Shown in pieces: positions 20,677 to 34,600 of a DNA stretch of 64,000 nucleotides. Positions within the stretch are counted from its first letter, which is position 1, and each line of letters starts with the position of its first letter. The DNA is from Nematostella vectensis (Eukaryota > Cnidaria > Anthozoa > Actiniaria > Edwardsiidae), in contig NC_064037.1 in NCBI RefSeq assembly GCF_932526225.1, positions 18,204,471 to 18,268,470 of the forward strand. Reading direction: 5' to 3'. The translations under genes and the position numbers were made by a program. Below the pieces are notes generated by a model that was not told the DNA's origin, ran no database searches, and worked only from the letters and a program-made list of their open reading frames with translations.

Positions 20677-20745
20677 CTGTGCCTTCCTCCTCATCCCTGT
20701 ACATCAGGGTGTCAAACTCATCTGCAGCCAATTTGAGAAGGTCAT
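20677..20745 (-). CDS. Upstream exon of the kinase-helicase gene
   Basis: On the minus strand ADEFDTLMYRDEEEGT is read up to a donor ACAG/GTACCA at 20677-20676. The last base of the exon and the first two of the next exon (19917) form a Gly codon, giving continuous frame into PTQKDLRAGTDPEVD. The upstream border is uncertain, either at the AG at about 20722 or further out. Confidence 0.45.
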
Positions 20746-20759
20746 TAGTTTTATCAATA

Positions 20760-23700
20760 TAAAAAACTATTAATATTACATTTTGTATATTATTCTATAT
20801 GTTTTGTACCCACAAACTTTTGAAATGTATTAGAACTATAGACAAGCTAGATAAAGTTTATGCTTTCATGGTGTTCATAGTTTGCAGTCTCTCTGAACAC
20901 CAGTGTGGTGGTTCCTGATTCGCACATTCATTTATGACATGTGGGATAGATTTCCTCTCTTTCACGCATTGCGCCATTTGACCTTATCGCTGGGATTTAG
21001 TACCATACTTTATATAGTTTCACTCCGTTTAACAGAAGAGCTCGAAAAAAAAAATCATCTCACGAAAATGCTGTTGGATTTTTCTTGGTGAATGTGAAAG
21101 TCTAAGTACAATTTCAAATAGAAAAAAGGTATCACATGTAAGTGCCCCCCAACCCACCCACCCCCCCCCCCATAAAAAAAAAACAGGAATAAGGAACTGC
21201 GAATATGAAACCAAAATCACACTGGTTCTCTAGTACTGCAGTTACAGCTCGTATTGTAGGATCGAAGTCTACAAGTAAGTTGAATATGCCTTACCAGGGA
21301 GAGGGGGAACAATTTATAAGAAATATACCAAGTAGTGGCGTGACTTGGCCCTACCCAATATTTTTGTCTCCCTATCTTGCCCTCAATATTCCGAGGCTCT
21401 TGTCCAAAGCCAGCGGCTGAAAACCTGTTCGTCAAATTTTAACGGAGTTTTACTGACTAGATTAACTCAAGGGCTATCCGCGGTTCTGACGGCTTATGCT
21501 GCTAGCTGCAACTGCAGTAGACGTAAATGCAAATCAATAAGAGAAGCATAATGCGTATCCCTGCTCGACTGTGATTGGCTCTACCCGTTTTCAAGATATG
21601 GTTCGTGCACATCTGAATAGTTCGGAGGAACAGGATCAATTACCTGTATCAAGTGTCATCCAATGGCCAGATCGACAACCCCCAATACGAAATGCTCCAG
21701 GAATTTCACCACGCGCATTAGGCGAAAACAACCGCGACGTCCGCATCATTATGGAATTGCCAATGCTAGTATCTTTGGCTGGCAAATCTGCAAAACAAAA
21801 TCAAATGAGCTAATTCAGGATAGCTTCTTTGTTTATATTGGTTATAATAGCGAGGGTCCTGATTTGATAACAGAATTAGCAGCAGTCGATACAAAATATT
21901 CAATAAACAAAAAAATAATATAGATTAAATTGAATAGAAAACCCGTAGATATGTAGATATGAACAAAAAATTTTAAAGGCTCTTAAAGCGCTTCTTCGAA
22001 TACGGCGAAGGATTCGTACTTTTTATAATAAGTAAAAGCTAATCAAACAGCATCGCTTTCTGGAATAAAGCATGGCTCCTCGCCCGAACGGATATTTGGC
22101 TTTGAAATGGAAAATTTCAGGAATTCAGCAAGCATTAACAAACAAGAAAAACTACGTGCTAACAAACAAAAAAATAATTAAGATAATGATTAATGGTGAC
22201 AATGGTCAGAGAATGCAACAAGAATAATGCGGTTAATTCCCCACACTGTTAGGTTTCATCAGTGAGCTACCATTAAAATTGCAATGTTACCTTCTTGTCT
22301 TGATATGCCTGTATTTTTAGGTGGCAGCCTTGGAATGTGTACAAGAACTTTAAACAGAAAATGAAAGTAAGAACATAACAGCAAACATAGCCGTAGCAAG
22401 CCTCAAAATATTGGGGGGGGGGGGGGCATAGTACAGAAACATTAAGAAAACAATGGGGGACAGCCAAGCCCCTACTGGTTATTTTTTTATAATTTTAGAT
22501 AATATTGGGGGGGTGTACCCCTAGTGCCCCACCCGCTGCTACGGCCCTGCCAAACGCGGCATTATCCACGATACAAAACTTAACAAGCGTAAAACACGGA
22601 GAGGTAACGAGAATAAAACCTTATATCTATTGAGAGCGTCCTATGTCAATTCCTAGTTTTCATAGCCAAAACTAATTATCAGGAACAACTAAGATTTATA
22701 AGTGGTAATGACTTACTTATAAGATCGTCTAATGTTTAGTTGAAGCTGGGCCGTTTTTATTTTTGAAGCATTTTAAGGCTGAAATGTTTTTAAAAAAGTC
22801 GATGTTTTTAAAAGAGAAATACACAAAGGATTTAACTAATGTTATTGTTATCAACACAATTTGTTTCTGCGTTTCAAAACGTATTACACTAACAAGCAAT
22901 ATTTTTTCTGCTATCTGAGCCTCGGCATGTTTTTAGCAATGTTCTTAGAATTTGGTGAAATCTCAGGCTAGACGTTCTTATAAAAAAGTGTAAAGGGTGT
23001 AAAAGGGATCTGAAAAGTCAATAAAGGATATCGTACCATGCAGTAAACCATACGGAATATCCCTATGATTTGTGCCGCCGAAAGAAAGAAACCACTTGAA
23101 TTGAAAGGCCTTATGATGATTTGCGCTCTTTACATTAAGAAAAGTGCTGCTGCTACACGCGCGGGTAAGGCTGATATTTTAAACATAGAAAGCATGGAAA
23201 TTGGCATTCTGCTTCCCCAATAACACTTATGTCAAATGTGCCCTTATTTAATGTCAAGAGGAAAACAAGGCATAAACTAAGGGTGTGTGCAACCGAGCAA
23301 AATCTGTTCTCCAGTGTTAAGAGTGCACCTGCTTCTGGGTAGAAGCTTACAACGGCAAACCAATGATCAGTCAGCTGCTGCAATTTATATAGAATGAGCA
23401 AACAAACAAGTATTAACGGGCGAATGAGAACTGCCGCTTTGCTGCTCTGGGTCTTTCCGCAGGAAAATCTAAATGTGTGAACAGGGAGCAGGCGCCGCCA
23501 ATACCTCCACCCCCCATCCCCCAGATCAGATCCTGCTCCCTGCTAAAAGAGTGGAACCCTAATAAAAAACAAAAAAGATATCTGCTTATTGGATGTTCGT
23601 TTGATACAAGGATTAGAGCATGGGCAGTTTACACTAAAACACTAGTGAGACACATATCGGAATACCGTGTGTCTTTTACCTTTTTTGGCGTCGTAATCCG

Positions 23701-25300
23701 GACAGAATTGACTTGCCCAAACACTATCAGGAATCAGAAAATTATATTTTCAACATACCCAACAAAACCAAGACCTGGGTCTTCGATGTGTGAACGTTAT
23801 ATTGTAAAAATATTATATTTATGATTGCTACAAAGGCAATACGAGCTGAAAGCCCTCGTTAGAAGCCCCAGCGTGCTAGCCGGAATAGACCTTTGTTTTT
23901 GAACCAACCAGGGGCGAATCCAGGAGTTCCAAAAGGGGGGGGGGAGCAAGAGTTTCAAGAAGGGGGGGGGCGGATTCTATGTTCTTCCGTGGATTTCAAT
24001 TTCTTGATATTTTAAAGCCAAATCTTTAAAAATAGGGGGGCCGGGTCCCGCTCGCCAACCCTTACATCTGCCCCTGCCGACACGTTTTAAAGGCAAACTA
24101 TAAAGAGGAAATATATTTTAGTAATCTATTTGTTCACTGCAAACGAACTGCGACGTTTTTACCCATATGGTAATAATATAGTAGGCATGCGTGTACTAAA
24201 TAACTTTAAATGTGAACTGCTGTGTAACAACCGTAGAGACTACTTTAAATCTTCCTGTTTACTTCATCCAGGTGAATCGATAGAAATAAAACAGTTTGCA
24301 GTTACTTGGATGATATGCGGAGGCTCTAGTTGGTTTACACGATATAAATTCTAAAAGTGCTATTTTCAATCCATTTCCATCCGCAGTTATAAAATTATAT
24401 TTGTACTCGAGGCTTGAAAACAGTCTTTTGATTTCTTGGTATATTTGTTATGCCAATCAATTACCCAAAACCATCTTGTACAGGAAAAAAAGGAAATGTG
24501 CCGATAATGTGAAGCGTCTGGAAATCTAAACATTCCGATAACAAAGTTTTTTATACACACTTTGAAAACTGAAATAATCGGTTTGATGAAAGAATACCAT
24601 AGATTTAATGCCTTTGTAATCTTTGTTTATGCCATGTTATTTTTACCAGTGAAGTGCTCTTCCACTTCTTTTTCTGTAGGGGGATCTTCCCATGAGGATC
24701 CCCTGACGAAAAGTCTTGTCATCTCACTAAAAGCTCTAAAAAAAAGGTTTCATTGATTACAAGCCGTGGGGACTTTTGTGAGTGGAGGTAAGACACAGTC
24801 ATGCCTTGAATGGAGCCTAGTACTTGAGCGAAATTTGGTCCACTTGATGGATACCGGGTTTACTTGCGCTATTTTGTGTTATTACATTTCGCGTTAATAT
24901 TTTATTACTAAATTACATGCCGCGTTTTCAAAACCACGATTTGTTTTGGTTTTCTGTTCCGTCATCAAGAAAACCATTCTGGGCCAATCAGAGTCTTGCC
25001 TGGCTTCCCTCTGGACGAGCTGCACTAGGCTAAAGTTGCCAAGAATCCGATTGGCTCAGACTAATTTGACGGGCGGAACAGATAATCCCAAAACCCAAAA
25101 ACAAATCAATGATTTGAAAAAAGGACATCGCAATACATCAAAATCGGCTATAAAGATGTATAAAGATATTGCGTTAAGATTAAATTTTGCGTTAAAATTT
25201 TTCATTTTGCGGCGTGTAACGGGACTTTTCGTAAGAGTAGATGGGGGTTAACGTGATATCTTTTAGGGAAAATATAACTACCCTAAGTGTTCGAATTGCC
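20760..25300. other. Intergenic interval with scattered repeat fragments
   Basis: No gene can be supported. There is a MITE-like repeat at about 22385-22560 (ends with GCCGTAGCAAGC and GCTGCTACGGC; related to 57110-57310) and a 'ggggcgaatccagg' repeat at 23908-24080 with poly-G tracts. A plus-strand scrap at 21470-21550 has a Cys-rich end (AASCNCSRRKCKS) recalling the C-terminus of the multicopy gene at 48945. Short ORFs at 21205, 21571, 23477 and 24130 have no supporting evidence. Confidence 0.45.
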
Positions 25301-25364
25301 CTTATTTGATTTCCTATGTCCCAGACTATGTGCTATTTTGTTAGAGGCCCTCATGTCAAAATCC

Positions 25365-26200
25365 GTAATCTTTCTACCCGGGGGTGGTGGGGGGGGGGGG
25401 GGGTACTCCCTTATATAAGCTATACGCATTTCAAAAAAAAATTAGCCAAAACTTTTCTTTTTTCACAGACGCGGTCGCTTCTATATAAGGAAACTAATAT
25501 ATTCCTTATTTGGTAAACCTGCATGATTCTTGTCATTTTTAAGGCTGCCGTATTCAAAAGAGAAAAATAGTAACTATGACCATCTTTAGTCAATGGAGAA
25601 AGCCTGTGAAAAGCAACTAAAATTGCTCGGTACCAGACCCCTCAAACGACAACGTTTTCTTCATACGGGGACGTGCCGCAGGACAGGGTATGCTTTTTAC
25701 CTCTCTGTCCTGAACAGGGTATACATTTCAGGCCTCTGTCCTGAACAGGGTATTCATTTCAGGCCTCTCTGTCCTAAACAGGGTATACATTTCAGCCTCT
25801 TGTCCTGAACAGGGTACATAATTCTAAGCAAGGCTGTCCTAAACAGGGTACCGATTTGGTTTGCCTTGTTAAAACTCGTAACCGCTGATCCCGCCGCCGA
25901 TCTGATTGCCTTGCTTGCTCTCACGTGCTAACCGGGTGCTTGGTTCTGAGATCGATTTTGCGATAAATAATAGCATTTTTCTAGACTAAGTAATTGGAGT
26001 TTAATGCTTGATGAAAGAAGGTATAAATCAATTAAGTGTTTCATTTTTAATTGTCCTAAACAGGGTCCTAAAATAAAGGGTGTTGTCCTAAAACAGGGTA
26101 TGGTTTTTTCAAAATTTTTGTCCTAAACAGGGTCAGGTTTCAAAAACCCCAGCGGCACACCTATACCCAAACACAAGCTGAGTACCGCCCCCCCCCCCCC
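25365..26200. repeat. Composite repeat with 'CCTGAACAGGGTA' minisatellite
   Basis: Starts with a poly-G tract and GGGGTACTCCCTTATATAAG. At 25670-25860 about six units of about 30 bp contain TGTCCTGAACAGGGTATACA, and three more scattered TGTCCTAAACAGGGT copies follow at 26055-26135. The repeat ends near 26200 in a poly-C tract. TGTCCT..ACAGGGT is partly palindromic. Confidence 0.65.
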
Positions 26201-26554
26201 TCCTAGGTCTTCCTAGAACAATACCAAAAACGCTGTAAACTCATACAATATCGTGGCGGATAGTACGACTGTCAGTTTTACTTCACTTTTAACGTACTAC
26301 CGTAGACCGTACTCTCAATGTACGGTCAACAGTACATTCTCAATGTCTAGGCGTTTAAGAGAGCCACTTTTTCGGCTGGGAAGGGTTTACTTGGGGAGGA
26401 TAACACTCATCTTTATATAGGAACCCACACCCTCTGTTTATTTGCTACCATTTCGAAATGGTAGATTTGGGCAAGAAAACGGGCAGAATAGCAATTAAAG
26501 GGGCAGAAGGCTGATTTCCTTCAGGCCTGTCTTAGGGAAAAGGCGTGCGTTCTA

Positions 26555-27178
26555 CAGGCCCGTACCCAGGGGAGGTAAAAGGGGTGCGTTCGCACCCCCT
26601 CCCCCCCCCCCCCCAACACACACACTGCAAAGTCCACTTTCGGTTCGCAATAAACGTGCTATTTGTAGACAAGACTATAAAGTGTAAGAGAATTACAAAA
26701 AATGGCATTTAAGATCACTTTTGGTACGTCATAAATCTAGTCAAACTATTTGGTAGCCAAATAATCGTCCCTTGGAGATACTGCAATGGCAATAAAATCA
26801 CTTGTTCTTCCACCCCCCCCCCCCCCCCCTCCCTCCATACGCCCCCGGGTAATTAGTTCCTCTTGCGCACCCCCCAAAGAAATATATATACATTGAAAAT
26901 TAATGTACGCGAGCACAACCAAGAAATCTTTCTACGTGCAATAGACATTTTTTACCTTGGAACTGCGAGGAATCCGTACCGTAGTTAAGAAGTAGCAGGC
27001 GCGTTCCCAGGATTAGCTGAGGGGGGGGGGGGGGGGGGGGAGCGGTGGGTGTGCGCAGTCATAAATATCATATGGACATATGGAGAAGCATGGTATTGAT
27101 AGTATTGGAAGATTCCTTAATGAGAAATGACCCACTGTTTAGCCGCTGCGCACCCCCCTGGGTACGCGCCTGAGTAGA
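26555..27178. mobile_element. Two adjacent MITE-like repeats with poly-C/poly-G cores
   Basis: The first (26555-26885) starts CAGGCCCGTACCCAGGGG and is the inverted relative of 4955-5275. The second (26996-27178) starts CAGGCGCGTTCCCAGGATT and ends CCTGGGTACGCGCCTG and is the relative of 20373-20540. Between them is unremarkable AT-rich DNA. Confidence 0.65.
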
Positions 27179-28035
27179 GAATAAGAGCAAATTTAAAAAA
27201 AATGTGCCTGGTTCAACCATTACAACTCAAGCACACCCAATTTTGGTGGGCCATCAGATAACAAGAAAACAAATGATCAACGAACAATTCTGGCTTGAGT
27301 GCGCCATTTCAGGGTAGGTATTAAATAGTGAAATCGGCAAAAATTGCATTGTCTAGTAATTGGTGTTATTGTTTCTCTCTCTGTCTAGACAGAGCACGCG
27401 TTTCTTTACTGGAGTTTTCAAATAATCTATAAATCGATGTCAATGCATTGTATACTAAGACTGCTAACTTGTTAAACATTAACAGAGATCACTGAGTGAA
27501 TGAAGGTATCTAGCATATGGGCGAAGTGGGCGTTTAAGCGAGATTACAAGTGAGCTGCCCTGACTCCTTTTGGAATATCCACATCACAACCAGCGTGTCA
27601 TTCTCTCTGTTTGCAAATGAAATATCAGAAGAAAGCGCTATAAGTCACGTCTACGAATCTACCTTCAAAGCATTTATAGCAGCGCACCCAAATGCCCCTC
27701 TACACAAATGGAAACGCACCTTAGTTTTCCGGCTTTAGTCATAGCGTCCAAACACTTCTATGAGTGGCTCCGGTATACCTGTGGTGCACAGGTAGACCGG
27801 AGAAGCATAGTAGATTTCCCCCCCACTCGACATTCCGTGTCAGAATAATGCAGTCTCTTGAAAGTAACTACATTACTGTGGTTCAAGCTAATATTGTCTT
27901 TTAAACAGTGGCAAAAGTTTTGAACAATATGTGTAATGGAAGACTTTAATGTAAACTGGAAAAACGCTGGGTGTGGTGAGAGGTAGGTAATATATCAGCA
28001 GCTGATGCGAGAGTCGCATGAAAGCAACATCATTT

Positions 28036-28086
28036 ACTAGTACTAGTAAGTTAATTTGCTAACTTAGCTAATATATGAATTCCCGA
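28036..28086 (-). repeat. Inverted partner of the 50-bp repeat at 10838
   Basis: CATTTACTAGTACTAGTAAG through TAATATATGAATTCCC, the reverse complement of 10838-10887, with no difference seen in about 50 bp. The flanks differ apart from a short GACCTT/AAGGTC-like remnant. Confidence 0.7.
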
Positions 28087-28619
28087 AGGTCATTTGTTCG
28101 TCTTAAGTCTTAAAGTCTTAAAGTTTATAACCTTTTATAGCTTTCGCTAACGCAAAGGGGGGTAGCATTTTCCCGCGTTATTCAAAAAAAAAAAATTTAA
28201 GCTACCGCTCATTTAGCTCACGCTAGACCATGAGCGGCTACGCCTCATTTAGTTTTCCCAAACCCATCGTTTGTCCTTCCGTCCATCGTTTGAACGTCCT
28301 TATTTAATGAAGTTAATCGATTTTCTTTCTTTGATTTAGCCACGGCGAAAAAAATAATGCAAAAGCACTAGAAACATAAAAATACAAAAAAGTCAAATTA
28401 CTGTAGGTTTTTACTGTAAATTTCAGGGTTTAATAATGAATTTAGCGATCCCGGATAGTGCAAAAGTGTATTCATTTTTATTATTTTTTTACTTGGGAGA
28501 CGTATAGCGAAATTATGGCGAAATTCGCCGCGGGTGACCATAGGCTACCCGCGCGGTGACCAAAACAACTATTTGTTGAATGCCTGGTTACCTAGTAAGT
28601 AGAACCTCGTAAACCAAAG

Positions 28620-31600
28620 ATGGCGTCGTCAAAAAATGATGTAAAAAACGTAAAAATACCCCGAGGAAAGCCTAAATCCGGACGAGTTTGGAAAAGCGAG
28701 AAAAAGAAGTAAGTTCTAAAGCGTCTTCTATGTTATTATTTTCAGTTTTCAAATATATAACGAAGTGAGAATAACTTTGGAAATATGTAAGCTTAATACA
28801 GACACGTGTAGTCTTTTGTTTTGTATGATAGACTGGACGGCATAAGAAGTATCTGAGATAAATAAAGCTTAATGAATATGAATTTCGTAAAAGTAGATTG
28901 CCTATAAAACGATGTCATAGGCGTCCAGAAGTTTATTACTATTTAATTCGATTTCATGTGTGATGTGGTTGGAGATTCAAATTTCCCTAAAAAGGGTTTT
29001 ATGTTCTTAAAGAATATTACCTGCCTACAGATCCGGTACACTGATATTGTTATATGCCGTCTAATTTTAGCAGTCTAACTAGTTATTCCTAGACTTGTAA
29101 TTTCATCTTGTGGTACAAATAAAATCATATTGTATTTCTATACCTGCCAAATCTCCTAGTTTTTAGCCTTCATCTCCCGGCCAAAAAAATCGAAACTTCC
29201 TATACATTTACTGTAATCTACCAGGAAAATTCCTCGATAATTTCTTATACAGTTCTTTTATTATTCTTCTATTCTTTTATATTATTCTTCTATTATTATT
29301 CCTGTACATTTACTGTAATCTACCAGGAAAATTCCTTGATAATTTCTTATACTGCAGTTCTTTTATTTGAAGCACAATCTGCCGTTTTTTAAGCTTTTAG
29401 TAAAGTATGATCATTATGTAGAAGTCTTCCTCAAACCAGCATTGACTGTTGCTTTATTGTTGTTCAGTTAGTTAATCTTTCTCCAAAACAGGAAGTCCAC
29501 TGTGATTAATGTCAAACCACTCCACTCATCATGGAAGAAAAAACAGAAAGACAGACTGCAACTGAAATTATTGAAATCTTATGAAAAAGAGCTTAAAGAC
29601 AATGCAAGAAATGCCAAGGAGGTATCTAATATTTAGCCTATATTACACCACTCATAATCAATTATGACAGGGACCACTGGCAAGGTGTTGGCCAAATCAA
29701 GTATTCCCAACATCTGCCAACACTTCTGGACATGGTGTCCTAGCAGTGGCAGGGTTGCTGGGTCATCATCTTGCCTGGCTGTTTGCATGGTTCGTTTGCA
29801 TGGTTCAGTTGCATGGTTTGCTTGCATGGTTCGTTTGCATGGTTTGTTTGCATGGTTCGTTTGCATGGTTCGTTTGCATGGGGCTTTAAAGCTTAGAGGT
29901 TTAAAAGGACCTGAAATAAACCATTACGCAAGCACATTTTATCCAAACCATGCAATTATATCATATATCAATCATATAATATAAAATCTACCTTTATTTC
30001 TTATGTATGGCTTAAAATAAATTTAAATAAAAAAAAGTCAGAAACAGGTAGTGTAGATGATACTGTAGATGTCTTTGAAAGAATTTAGATACCACACCCA
30101 GCGAGTGAAAGCTTATGCAAAATGTCTTCTTTCATTCAATACATGCTTGTTAGCATAGTGTGTCTTCGAATTTTGATATCTAGTTTCATTCAAAAGTATA
30201 TTTCAAAGTTGCAGTATGCAAATTTCAGCCATATCATGTATTCAAAGTGAACTAACCTTTGATTGATTTAGAATTTTTATAGCTGTGCACACACTTTGCA
30301 ACAAGCTATTGCACAGACAGACTGCCAATTCACATGCAAATCAGAGCAATCTGTATGGTACATATATTTAGTGTGTTTTGGTTAAGTTTTTTTTAGTAAT
30401 GTGCTTTCAAATATTTCTTGATGCTAAATCCCTCTACCTGATTTTTTACCTTTGACACCTAATTAGAACATGCTTGTCTGTTTATAATTCCCCTTTTGTT
30501 ATTGTAAAAATCTTATTTTCAGTACTTCTGTTCAACTCTAGCATAACCCTAAGTGCAGTATTTCTTGTAAAATATTTTAAAGCGCGCCAAGAGAGTCTTC
30601 CATGCTCAGAACAATTGGCATAAAACCATTGCGTTGTTGATACCATGGAGGCTGAGAAAACCACACTCTGTTTTGATATAGTTGAAATGGAGATTCTTAA
30701 AATTTTTATTGTGGTCTGTCAGTAGTTAGGCATCTTGGTTGCGGGTTGAACAGTGGTTGTTATTTTGGTCTATATTAGTAGTTAGACAACTTGGTCGCTA
30801 GCTATATAGCGGTTGTTATAGGGGTCTGTAGTATGTTGTAAGTAGGCATCTTGGTTGCTGGCTGTATAGCGGTTGTTATAAGGGTCTGGTAGTAGATAGG
30901 CAACTTGGTCGCTAGCTGTATAGCTGTTGTTATAGGGGTCTGTAGTATGTTGTAAGTAGGCATCTTGGTCGCTAGCTGTATAGCTGTTGTTATTGTGACC
31001 TGTAGTAAGGCAATTTGCTTGATGTTTGTATAGTTGTTGCTGTAGGAGTGTATGAGTTGTCTTTTTGTTGCAAACCCCTTTTTTCAGTCATTGGGGTAAT
31101 GTTCTTAGTGTCGTGCAGTCCACAGAGAAATCATTTAGATAAATAATGAATAAAGATAGAGAAATCATTTACATAAATGATGAATAAAGATAGAGAAATC
31201 ATTTAGAAAAATAATGAATGAAGATAGAGAAATCATTTAGATAAATATTGAATGAAGATAGAGAAATCATTTAGAAAAATAATGAATAAAGATAGAGAAA
31301 TCATTTAGTTAAATAATAAATGAAGATAGAGAAATCATTTAGATGAATGATGAATAAAGATAGAGAAATCATTTAGATAAATAATGAATGAAGATAGAGA
31401 AATCATTTAGATAAATAATGAATAAAGATAGGGAAATCATTTAGATAAATAATGAATAAAGATAGAGAAATCAATTAGATAAATAATGAATAAAGATAGA
31501 GAAATCGTTTAGATAATTAATGAATAAAGATAGAGAAATCATTTAGATAAATAATGAATGAAAATAGAGAAACCATTTAGATAAATAATGAATAAAGATA

Positions 31601-34600
31601 GGGAAATCATTTAGATAAATAATGAATGAAGATAGAGAAATCATTTAGATAAATAATGAATAAAGATAGGGAAACCATTTAGATAAATAATGAATAAAGA
31701 TAGAGAAATCATTTAGATAAATAATGAATAAAGATATAATAGGAAATGTTTGTTGGATGTGCTGGTTGTCTGTACCTGGTACCTGGAGGCTGGATAAACA
31801 GGAAATACTGAAGGATGCTGGGTAGTGGGCATATAAAGGAGGGGGAACAGTTTTGCTTTCTCTTTGCTGTGTTTTACTTTGATACCTTTTTTAGCAATTA
31901 ACTTGGGTAATTGGGCAAATGCTTGTCTATTGGTAACCTTTCTTTAGATGTGTAACAAGGATTTCAATTGCAGGAAAGAAGGAAACGGACTATGGAAAAG
32001 CAAAAGAGGAGAGAGGAGAATGAAAGAAAGTCCCAAGTAGTCCAAGTGGTGAGTTATACAAACGCTTGATTATGGAATTCTTATCCCTTACAAATGTGAC
32101 AAAGAGGGCTTTTTACAGTAAAAGCTAAGGAGCTAAGCAGAAAACATTGGTACCCATAAGTAGCATGGTGCTGAACAGCAAGTGTATTGTAAGTATATTA
32201 TAACAAGTACATTGTGTATTATAACAAGTACACTGTGTGTCTAGGTACTGTATATTATAATAAGTATACTGTTTAAAGTAATACATGTGTGTAAGTAATA
32301 AGTACACTGTGTATGTAAGTATAATAATTTATACTGTGTATGTAAGTATGTTATAATAAGTATACTGTGTGTGTAAGTATATCAAAATAAGTATACTGTG
32401 TGTGTAAGTATATCAAAATAAGTATACTGTGTGTAATTATATTATAATACAGTACCGCTCGGGAACATATGTACATGTGTTCGCGAAAATTGCGAACAGC
32501 GGTCGCGAAATTCGCGAATAGTGTTCACAATAGACAGTTAGGGTCATCAATAAAATTGGAGGTATCAGTTTACCTTATTATTATGCAAAATGGTGGCCAT
32601 AGCCTCAGCGAGAGAACCACGCAGAAAACGTTCTTTTGTCGTCGAAATAATACTCCTACCCATGATTTGTTGCGTTTACTGCATGCTAGAGGAACCCGGA
32701 CGCCTTGTTGTAAAGAGAATCAGTGCGATCATGGGCGAGAAAATATTTATTTTAAGATTTACGGCCAAGGTCACTCAAAATTTCGCCCTAATATGTGCCC
32801 GATCGATCTGAGAAAGTTGGAATTTTCGTTGGGTCTAGACGGTGTCAGCAAAAAAGGGAATACATCGGCAGAATCTACAATAGTTTGTCATCATTTTGAT
32901 GCTTTGAAAAAGCGAATACCTTATGGGTACCCCATGGGTACCCTTCCATTTAGTTTTTGTTTACGTTTTCGCAAGTGACATGATGTATCATGGAATCTCA
33001 TGTTCAGTACCTGAGAGCGTGTTTGAGGTAACTCGCATACATCAAAGTCGCAGAAGAAAGGTAGTAGACTAAAACAAGCAAGAAGCAGAGTTGTGGTAAA
33101 CCACTTTTGTCTTGTCTTCCCTTTTCTTTTTTATTGGGGTGCTTTGCGAGCAGCTACGAGGATAATCGTTGAAATTGAAAGGGACTGGCCTATGAAGAGT
33201 GGGATATTCAATATTCTGCAGTATTCTGCATTGTATAACTATTTTATACCATGCTAGATGGCAACTTATTTTATGTAAATCCAGTACATAATGCAAAGTT
33301 TAAGTGGATACTGCCAAATAAACATAGCGATTTCTGCATTCTGATTTGCCATATTTTCTTTTGGTTAGTATAAAGATACATGCTTACATTTAATGACTTC
33401 TGCATGGAAAGGAATCAGAAGTTTAGTGCTTATACATTTAATAGCTGTTATCTTTTCTTTTAAAATGGTGGAATGTTCATGCGATTCGTAGCCCAGGTGG
33501 CTCTCCACATGCTGAATTAGCATCTCCAGTGCCTGCCGAGCCTTGTTTCCGTAGATGGACGTTTCTTTAATTTCAGATCTTGCATTTTGTTTTCCATGGA
33601 GCATGCAAACTCGCCGCTTACGATGGCAAGCTTCTGCATGATGATCGGCTTCCTCGCAGCAGCAGCTAGAATTGGGTCAAGATAATGTGGCCTTCAGGAT
33701 ATTTCTTTTTGCTATTTCATCCTCAAAAGTTGTTAAATAGACGTAGGTCTGGTTATTTTTGTGTGTGGCCCAAATCCTCTCACTTAAAACTTTTCGGTCG
33801 ACACATAAGATTTCGACGAGTGTTCTGTCATGCTTGATTTCTTTCAAACTTGCTTGGTCCACGTAAATAATAATCTTTCTTTGTCTTTTGAGTAACATGA
33901 TAGCCGAATCAAGTTTTTTCTTGTTTTTTTGTTAACATTATTTTATTTCCAAATCCGGTCGGGTCAGCAATTTGGTTCCTTAAAACATAACTTTTTATTA
34001 TATACATACCGAGATTTGCGCGCCAAAAACCATTGTGATAAAACTAGTCTCTTCGCGCTAGAGAAGCCAGCTGATTGGTCGTACGTTTTTTTTTACTAGT
34101 GAAAAACGCCGTATCGGCGTTCTGATTGGCTATATCATTATTTTCACTTGTGAGCAAAGTCGATTCGTTTGCTCGACGACTCGCGCGAAACTTTTTGATG
34201 TGTCTCAGTTCGCCCGCCATTCCTTTTTTACTTTAGTAAGATGGCTGCAAAACAGTCGACTACCCGTTTTCAGAGCCTAGATTCGTCAATAGAAGAGTTC
34301 ATAGACGGACATGAAAACGAAAATACAAAGAAGAAGACCAAACACGATGTTGCTCTGTTCCATGAATTTCTTGTTTTGAAAGGCGAGACGAGACAAATGG
34401 AAGAATTGACTCCTTTTGCATTTTGTCTATTTTGCCGTTTTAGTATTTGTGTGGGTTGTGGCATTTATTTTGGAAAAATTCTATCCGTTTTGTTTCATGT
34501 AATATGGATTTATTAGCGACACGCGAGCGAAAGCCCTTTGACGATTGTTGTTTTGTTAACCTGCTGCATTGCGAAGTTAAAATCATTTTTATACATTAAT

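Larger units (their letters stand above)
14720..20745 (-). pseudogene. Kinase - middle domain - RecQ-like helicase fusion gene (interrupted)
   Basis: A minus-strand gene whose exons join in phase: about 20745-20677, 19917-17612 (large exon), 17137-16869, 15755-15559, 15345-15188 and 14831-14720. The large exon reads in one frame through a protein kinase, a domain of about 200 residues and the start of a RecQ-type helicase. Two stops interrupt that frame: TAA at 18834-18832, 13 codons before the next ATG, and TGA at 17961-17959 inside the Walker A loop. Exon 15755-15559 has a run of seven A where six would keep the frame. All splice junctions I checked use GT-AG and match in phase except the one after that run. 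The gene looks like a recently disabled or misassembled copy of a three-domain fusion. Its 5' end and 3' end beyond 14720 are not identified. Confidence 0.6.

Noticed and set aside
32469-32978. 169-residue plus ORF at the left end of the TIR element
   Set aside because: No family motif recognised, it begins inside the terminal repeat, and composition is unremarkable; not supported as a gene.
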